This document shows positions 59,455 to 64,000 of a DNA stretch of 64,000 bases, piece by piece (within the stretch, counting starts at the first letter, position 1; every line of letters begins with the position of its first letter). Source of the stretch: Meridianimarinicoccus marinus. GTDB taxonomy: Bacteria > Pseudomonadota > Alphaproteobacteria > Rhodobacterales > Rhodobacteraceae. The notes below the pieces were generated by a model. The model saw only the letters and a list, made by a program, of their open reading frames with translations, was not told the origin of the DNA and ran no database searches. Position numbers and translations under genes: made by a program. The stretch lies in NCBI RefSeq assembly GCF_040689105.1, contig NZ_JBFBVU010000009.1, forward strand, positions 1 through 64,000, given 5' to 3'.

Positions 59455-59680
59455 ACGACCTCAAGCTTGCCGGAATCTCTCCCCGTTTCGTTGCCTTCAA
59501 TGCGGCTCTGTCAAAACGGTGTGCCTGCCTGCGGCTGAGGGGCCGAGTGAACAGGTGTGTGACGGCCAGACGACTGGAAACGGACCGACCGCCACACGGA
59601 TGCAATACAATTGCGGGGCCTCGGTAGGGCTTCGGGGGCGCGCGCGCAACCGGGACCAGACCTTCCCTGGGGAGACATAG
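59455..59680. promoter_or_regulatory. Divergent promoter region between ureD and urtA
   Basis: 226 bases between the leftward urease operon and the rightward urea-importer operon. No gene is supported. GGGGAGA just before 59681 is the urtA ribosome site. Nitrogen-control sites would be expected here, but I could not identify an unambiguous sigma-54 or NtrC element by eye. Confidence 0.5.
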
Positions 59681-60961
59681 ATGACCATCCTGAAAACTGC
59701 GCTTTGCACGACCACCGCACTGGCCGCCATGGCCACCGCTGCCATCGCCGAGGACTGCCCGATCAAGGTCGGCGTTCTGCACTCGCTGTCGGGCACCATG
59801 GCGATTTCAGAGACCACTCTGAAAGACACCATGCTGATGCTGATTGAACAGCAGAACGAAAAAGGCGGCGTCCTGGGCTGCGAACTGGAAGCCGTGGTCG
59901 TCGACCCCGCCTCTGACTGGCCGCTGTTCGCCGAAAAGGCGCGCGAGCTTCTGACCGTGCACGATGTGGACGTGATCTTCGGCAACTGGACCAGCGTGTC
60001 GCGCAAGTCGGTTCTGCCGGTAATCGAGGAACTCAACGGCCTGCTGTTCTATCCGGTTCAGTACGAGGGCGAGGAAAGCTCGAAGAACGTGTTCTACACC
60101 GGTGCCGCGCCGAACCAGCAGGCAATCCCGGCCACCGATTACTTCCTGGAAGAACTGGGCGTCGAGAAATTCGCGCTGCTGGGCACCGACTATGTCTACC
60201 CGCGCACCACGAACAACATCCTTGAGAGCTACCTGAAGTCCAAGGGCGTGTCCGAGGACGATATCTTCGTCAACTACACCCCCTTCGGTCACTCCGACTG
60301 GTCCAAGATCGTGGCCGACGTTGTGGCGCTGGCCGCCGACGGCAAGAAGGTCGGCGTCATCTCGACCATCAATGGCGACGCCAACATCGGCTTCTACAAG
60401 GAACTGGCTGCCGCCGGCATCTCGGCCGATGATATTCCCGTCGTGGCCTTCTCGGTCGGTGAAGAGGAACTGTCGGGTCTGGACACCTCGAACCTGGTCG
60501 GTCACCTGGCGGCCTGGAACTATTTCCAGTCGGCCGACACCGAAGCCAACGCCGAATGGGTTGCCGCATGGAAAGCCCGCATGGGTGAAGAGCGCGTGAC
60601 CAACGATCCGATGGAAGCCCATTACATCGGCTTCAACATGTGGGTGAACGCCGCCGAAGCCGCCGGTACCACCGATGTGGATGCGGTGCGCAGCGCCATG
60701 TACGGCCAGGAATTCCCGAACCTGACCGGCGGCACCGCGGTGATGCTGCCGAACCACCACCTGGCCAAGCCGGTGCTGATCGGCGAGATCCTGGACGACG
60801 GCCAGTTCGATATCATCAGCGAAACCGACGTGGTGCCGGGCGACGCCTGGACCGACTTCCTGCCGGAAAGCGCGGTTCTGGTGTCGGATTGGAAAGATCT
60901 CGGCTGCGGTATGTACAACACCGAGACCGAGACCTGCGTTCAGACCAAGTCGAACTACTAA
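59681..60961 (+). CDS. urtA: Urea ABC transporter substrate-binding protein
   Basis: 426 residues with a signal peptide (MTILKTALCTTTALAAMATAAIA). The mature start CPIKVGVLHSLSGTMAISETTLKDTMLMLIEQQN, and FGNWTSVSRKSVLPVIEELNGLLFYPVQYEGEE, are diagnostic of UrtA/FmdD receptors for urea or short amides. LLGTDYVYPRTTN and the TSNLVGHLAAWNYFQS segment agree. It heads the rightward urt operon opposite the urease genes, which makes urea the natural ligand. Confidence 0.95.
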   Translation: MTILKTALCTTTALAAMATAAIAEDCPIKVGVLHSLSGTMAISETTLKDTMLMLIEQQNEKGGVLGCELEAVVVDPASDWPLFAEKARELLTVHDVDVIFGNWTSVSRKSVLPVIEELNGLLFYPVQYEGEESSKNVFYTGAAPNQQAIPATDYFLEELGVEKFALLGTDYVYPRTTNNILESYLKSKGVSEDDIFVNYTPFGHSDWSKIVADVVALAADGKKVGVISTINGDANIGFYKELAAAGISADDIPVVAFSVGEEELSGLDTSNLVGHLAAWNYFQSADTEANAEWVAAWKARMGEERVTNDPMEAHYIGFNMWVNAAEAAGTTDVDAVRSAMYGQEFPNLTGGTAVMLPNHHLAKPVLIGEILDDGQFDIISETDVVPGDAWTDFLPESAVLVSDWKDLGCGMYNTETETCVQTKSNY

Positions 60962-61018
60962 TCCCAACCACGACGGAGGGGCGGTCGCGCCCCTCCGGCA
61001 TCGGGGACAGATACCATC

Positions 61019-62974
61019 ATGAAATCACTTCTCCTGCTGGGCCTGTGCGTCCTAGCTCAGGTCAGCGTTGCCTGGGCCGATGACGTCCTGATCCAACCCG
61101 TTCTGCAAGAGCAGCGCGAGACGATCGTGAAAAGCTCCCGCAAGACCATCGGGCCCGCCATCGACGCGGTGGTGGCCAGCAAGGCGCCGGCTGCGCAAGA
61201 TGTGCTGCAGGCCTGGGTGACAAAGGACATGTGGTATCGCGAGGAAGACGGGCTGTTCTTCCGCGCCGAGAAGGTGGACTCCAAGACCTATCGTCTGATC
61301 GATTTCGACACCGGCGCCGACATGGGCACGGCGGAGAAATCGGATATCAAGCAGATCAAGCCCAACAGTGGCGTGCGGGCGATGATCTCGACCGCGCTGG
61401 TGCGCTTCCAGTTGACCGACCCCGACCCCACGCGCCGGATGGAGGCGCTGATCGCCATCGAACGCGCCCCCGAGGCCTCTCTTCTGGCACCGCTGCGCCT
61501 GTCGATCGAGGACGAGACGGACCCGGAAATTGCCGCCCGCAAGACCCGGATCGAGCGGCTTCTGACCATTGCCTATGACGCCGACACCCCGACCCGCGTT
61601 GCCGCCATCGAAGACATGGCCGGTGATCTGGGCGTCGATGTGCGGGCGACGCTGAACCCGCTGCTGGTGACCGATCTCGCGGCCTTTCCCGGTGACATTC
61701 CCGAGGGCGTGAATGTGCGCGCGGAACTGAAGCCGGGTGATGATGCCCTCAGCATCGACGACGCCTATGCGCAGCTGGTTGACGGCGATCTGGCGCCGCC
61801 ACGCGTGTCCGGCGAGGACATCCGCAACGCGCTGGCCGCCAATATCGTCGATGGCAAGGTCGGCGGCATCTCGGTGCACACCCTGTCGGACGACTACCAG
61901 CGCGCCCGCGCCTATGTGGCCCTGTCCGAGGCGGGCCTTGTGCCGCCGCTGGTGACCGAAAGCGATGTGGAGGCCAGCCTGGCCGGGTACCGCTTCGCCG
62001 AGATCTATCAGGTGGATGATCCTGCCGTGACCACCGCCGCGCAGGATTCGCTGACCAAGATCGAGTTGAAGGTCGGTGTGAACCAGGCCATCGACCTGGG
62101 GCTGGACGCGCTGTCGCTGGCGTCGATCTACTTCCTGGCCGCCATCGGGCTGGCCATCACCTTTGGCGTCATGGGGGTCATCAACATGGCCCATGGCGAA
62201 TTCATCATGATGGGCGCCTACACCGGATACGTGGTGCAGCAGTTCATCCCCGATCACACGATCTCGATCCTCGTGGCGCTGCCACTGGCCTTCGCCGTGA
62301 CCTTCGGGGCCGGCGTGCTGATGGAGCGGCTGGTTATCCGCTGGCTCTATAACCGTCCGCTGGAAACCCTGCTGGCGACCTTCGGCATCTCGATCGCGCT
62401 GCAGCAGCTGGCCAAGAACATTTTCGGCACGCAGGCGCGGCCGCTGACCTCTCCGGGGTGGCTGGACGGCGCGCTGGTGTTCAATGACGTGGTGTCGATT
62501 TCCTACATCCGGATCGCGATCTTCGTGCTGGCGCTGCTGTTCCTGTGCCTGTTCCTGTTCATCATGCGCCGCACAAGGCTGGGGCTGGAAACGCGCACCG
62601 TCACCCAGAACCGGGCCATGGCGGCCTCGATGGGGATCAACCCCGACCGGGTTAACATGCTGACCTTCGGGCTGGGTTCGGGCATCGCCGGTGTGGCGGG
62701 CGTGGCCATCGGTCTCTTTGCCAAGGTGACCTCGGAACTCGGCTCAGACTACATCGTGCAAAGCTTCATGACCGTGGTCGTGGGCGGCGTCGGCAACATC
62801 TGGGGCACCCTCGCGGGGGCCGCGATGATCGGCGGGCTGCAGAAGGGCATCGAATGGATGAACCCCTCGAACACGCTGGCGGCGCAGACCTACATGATCG
62901 TCTTCATCATCATCTTCATCCAGTTCCGGCCGCGGGGCATCATTGCCCTCAAGGGCCGCGCAGCGGGGGATTGA
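61019..62974 (+). CDS. urtB: Urea ABC transporter permease UrtB
   Basis: 651 residues. A signal peptide and a long N-terminal extracytoplasmic domain (to about residue 350, with EETDPEIAARKTRIERLL-type HEAT-like segments) precede the LivH-type permease: LASIYFLAAIGLAITFGVMGVINMAHGEFIMMGAY, PLETLLATFGISIALQQL and VVGGVGNIWGTLAGAAMIGG. The extra domain is normal for proteobacterial UrtB. It makes the membrane channel with UrtC. Confidence 0.94.
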   Translation: MKSLLLLGLCVLAQVSVAWADDVLIQPVLQEQRETIVKSSRKTIGPAIDAVVASKAPAAQDVLQAWVTKDMWYREEDGLFFRAEKVDSKTYRLIDFDTGADMGTAEKSDIKQIKPNSGVRAMISTALVRFQLTDPDPTRRMEALIAIERAPEASLLAPLRLSIEDETDPEIAARKTRIERLLTIAYDADTPTRVAAIEDMAGDLGVDVRATLNPLLVTDLAAFPGDIPEGVNVRAELKPGDDALSIDDAYAQLVDGDLAPPRVSGEDIRNALAANIVDGKVGGISVHTLSDDYQRARAYVALSEAGLVPPLVTESDVEASLAGYRFAEIYQVDDPAVTTAAQDSLTKIELKVGVNQAIDLGLDALSLASIYFLAAIGLAITFGVMGVINMAHGEFIMMGAYTGYVVQQFIPDHTISILVALPLAFAVTFGAGVLMERLVIRWLYNRPLETLLATFGISIALQQLAKNIFGTQARPLTSPGWLDGALVFNDVVSISYIRIAIFVLALLFLCLFLFIMRRTRLGLETRTVTQNRAMAASMGINPDRVNMLTFGLGSGIAGVAGVAIGLFAKVTSELGSDYIVQSFMTVVVGGVGNIWGTLAGAAMIGGLQKGIEWMNPSNTLAAQTYMIVFIIIFIQFRPRGIIALKGRAAGD

Positions 62975-62977
62975 GCC

Positions 62978-64000
62978 ATGCAACGCAGTTTCATCGCCAG
63001 AAATCCATCGATCCTGATCTTCCTTGCTTGCCTTGGCCTGTTCGTTCTGGGCGTCACCGTCCTGTCCGAGGCGGTCGGCAACGGGTTCCTGTCCACCAGC
63101 TTCGTCAAGACATTGGGAAAGACACTGTGCCTGGCGCTGATCGCCGTCGCGATGGATCTGGTCTGGGGCTATACCGGCATCCTCAGCCTTGGGCATTTCG
63201 CCTTCTTCGGGCTGGGCGGCTACATGATCGGCATGTGGCTGATGTATGAGCGGACCCGTGACATCGTTGCCACCTCGCTGGCCGAAGCGCCGATCCCGGC
63301 CACGGCCACCGAGATACAGGAGGCCATCGCCACCCAGATCTTCGGCGTCGTCGGGTCCAACCAGTTCCCGCTGGTCTGGAGCTTCGCCGACAGTCTGGTG
63401 ATCCAGCTGATCCTCGTGATCGCGGTGCCGGGCCTGCTGGCGCTGGTCTTTGGCTGGCTGGCGTTCCGGGCGCGGGTGACGGGCGTCTACCTGTCGATCC
63501 TGACCCAGGCGATGACGCTGGCGCTGGCTCTGTACCTGTTCCAGAACGACAGTGGGTTGCGTGGCAACAACGGGCTGTCGGGCCTGCAGAACCTGCCGGG
63601 CCTTGATGACGTGCCGCAGGCGCTGGTGTCCATGTGGTTCTTCTGGGCTTCGGCGGCGGCGCTTGGCTTGGGCTATCTGCTGGCCGCATGGGTGGTGTCG
63701 GGCAAATTTGGCTCCGTCATTCGCGGCATTCGCGACAACGAGGCCCGCGTGCGGTTCCTGGGTTACCAGGTCGAGGTCTACAAGCTGGTGATCTTTTCCG
63801 GAACGGCGATGATCTCGGGCATTGCAGGGGCGCTGTATTATCCGCAAGCCGGCATCATCAACCCGGCCGAGATCGCGCCCATCGCCTCGATCTATCTCGC
63901 GGTCTGGGTCGCCATCGGCGGACGCGGGCGGCTGTATGGCGCGGTGATCGGCGCGATCTTCGTGACGCTGTTCTCGTCGCTGTTCACCGGCGGGCAGGTG
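62978..64000 (+). CDS. urtC: Urea ABC transporter permease UrtC (3' end beyond window)
   Basis: Reads from ATG 62978, 3 bases after the urtB stop, to the window end without a stop: 341 residues. It opens MQRSFIARNPSILIFLACLG, and its LivM-type features include MDLVWGYTGILSLGHFAFFGLGGY, GVYLSILTQAMTLAL, GNNGLSGLQNLPG, RGIRDNEARVRFLGY and the cytoplasmic turn IASIYLAVWVAIGGRGRLYG. It is the second permease of the urea importer. The ATPases urtD and urtE are expected next. Confidence 0.94.
   Translation, partial: MQRSFIARNPSILIFLACLGLFVLGVTVLSEAVGNGFLSTSFVKTLGKTLCLALIAVAMDLVWGYTGILSLGHFAFFGLGGYMIGMWLMYERTRDIVATSLAEAPIPATATEIQEAIATQIFGVVGSNQFPLVWSFADSLVIQLILVIAVPGLLALVFGWLAFRARVTGVYLSILTQAMTLALALYLFQNDSGLRGNNGLSGLQNLPGLDDVPQALVSMWFFWASAAALGLGYLLAAWVVSGKFGSVIRGIRDNEARVRFLGYQVEVYKLVIFSGTAMISGIAGALYYPQAGIINPAEIAPIASIYLAVWVAIGGRGRLYGAVIGAIFVTLFSSLFTGGQV

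Overview
This window reads as chromosomal DNA of a high-GC alphaproteobacterium. The most likely family is Rhodobacteraceae (roseobacter or Paracoccus-like): genes are dense, often overlap by 4 bases (ATGA), the urease genes run ureD-A-B-C-E-F-G, and many ABC importers sit beside GntR regulators. The family assignment is an inference from gene content and protein resemblance, not from a search. I saw no rRNA, tRNA, CRISPR array or replication origin.

Layout. (1) Bases 1-285 hold the start of an IS transposase and the tail of a disrupted short-chain dehydrogenase. (2) 297-7142 is a sugar or sugar-acid uptake and catabolism operon on the minus strand: binding protein, two permeases, SDR, MalK-type ATPase and an enolase-superfamily dehydratase. 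A GntR/FadR regulator is divergent to it, and a pair of AT-rich 10-mers lies in the shared promoter. (3) 7143-9358 is an insertion-sequence scar. A decayed IS3-family element (7778-9056, inverted repeats visible, two frameshifts) abuts the 3' end of an IS110-family transposase. A lower-GC methyltransferase gene follows. (4) 9941-17678 has an AraC regulator divergent to exported proteins: DUF1254/DUF1214 protein, outer-membrane-type protein, NHL beta-propeller and acetamidase/formamidase. (5) 17742-22897 is a pectin/uronate block: KDG kinase and GntR on the minus strand, then kdgF, kduI, kduD and a uxuB-like reductase on the plus strand. (6) 23003-27184 holds an aldehyde dehydrogenase, an ArgE-like deacetylase and an ectoine-hydrolase-like (DoeA) M24 protein.

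(7) 27364-37094 looks like an L-fucose regulon. A ribose-type ABC importer, an SDR and a UxaA-family dehydratase run leftwards. Two tandem GntR paralogues, an aldo/keto reductase, FucU mutarotase and a lactonase-type amidohydrolase run rightwards. A perfect inverted repeat with 13-base arms lies between the two arms of the regulon.

(8) 37148-48147 is the least conventional stretch. Ferredoxin reductase and FdxA ferredoxin are divergent to a DUF971 protein, an adenylylsulfate-reductase-like flavoprotein, a small 2[4Fe-4S] ferredoxin and a HEAT-repeat protein. A tightly packed operon follows: NitT/TauT-type binding protein, permease, an unrecognised membrane protein, ATPase, SCO1/SenC, PCu(A)C, a diheme cytochrome c and a Crp/Fnr regulator. 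This is my best candidate for an undescribed system.

(9) 48297-51892 encodes a GH32/43-like hydrolase, a sucrose-phosphatase-like HAD protein and a sucrose-phosphate-synthase-like glycosyltransferase. (10) 51914-54413 holds an NTF2-like protein, a YegD-type Hsp70 homologue and two CrcB fluoride-channel genes. (11) 54439-64000 is the urea block: ureDABCEFG on the minus strand, and the urea importer urtA, urtB and a truncated urtC on the plus strand.
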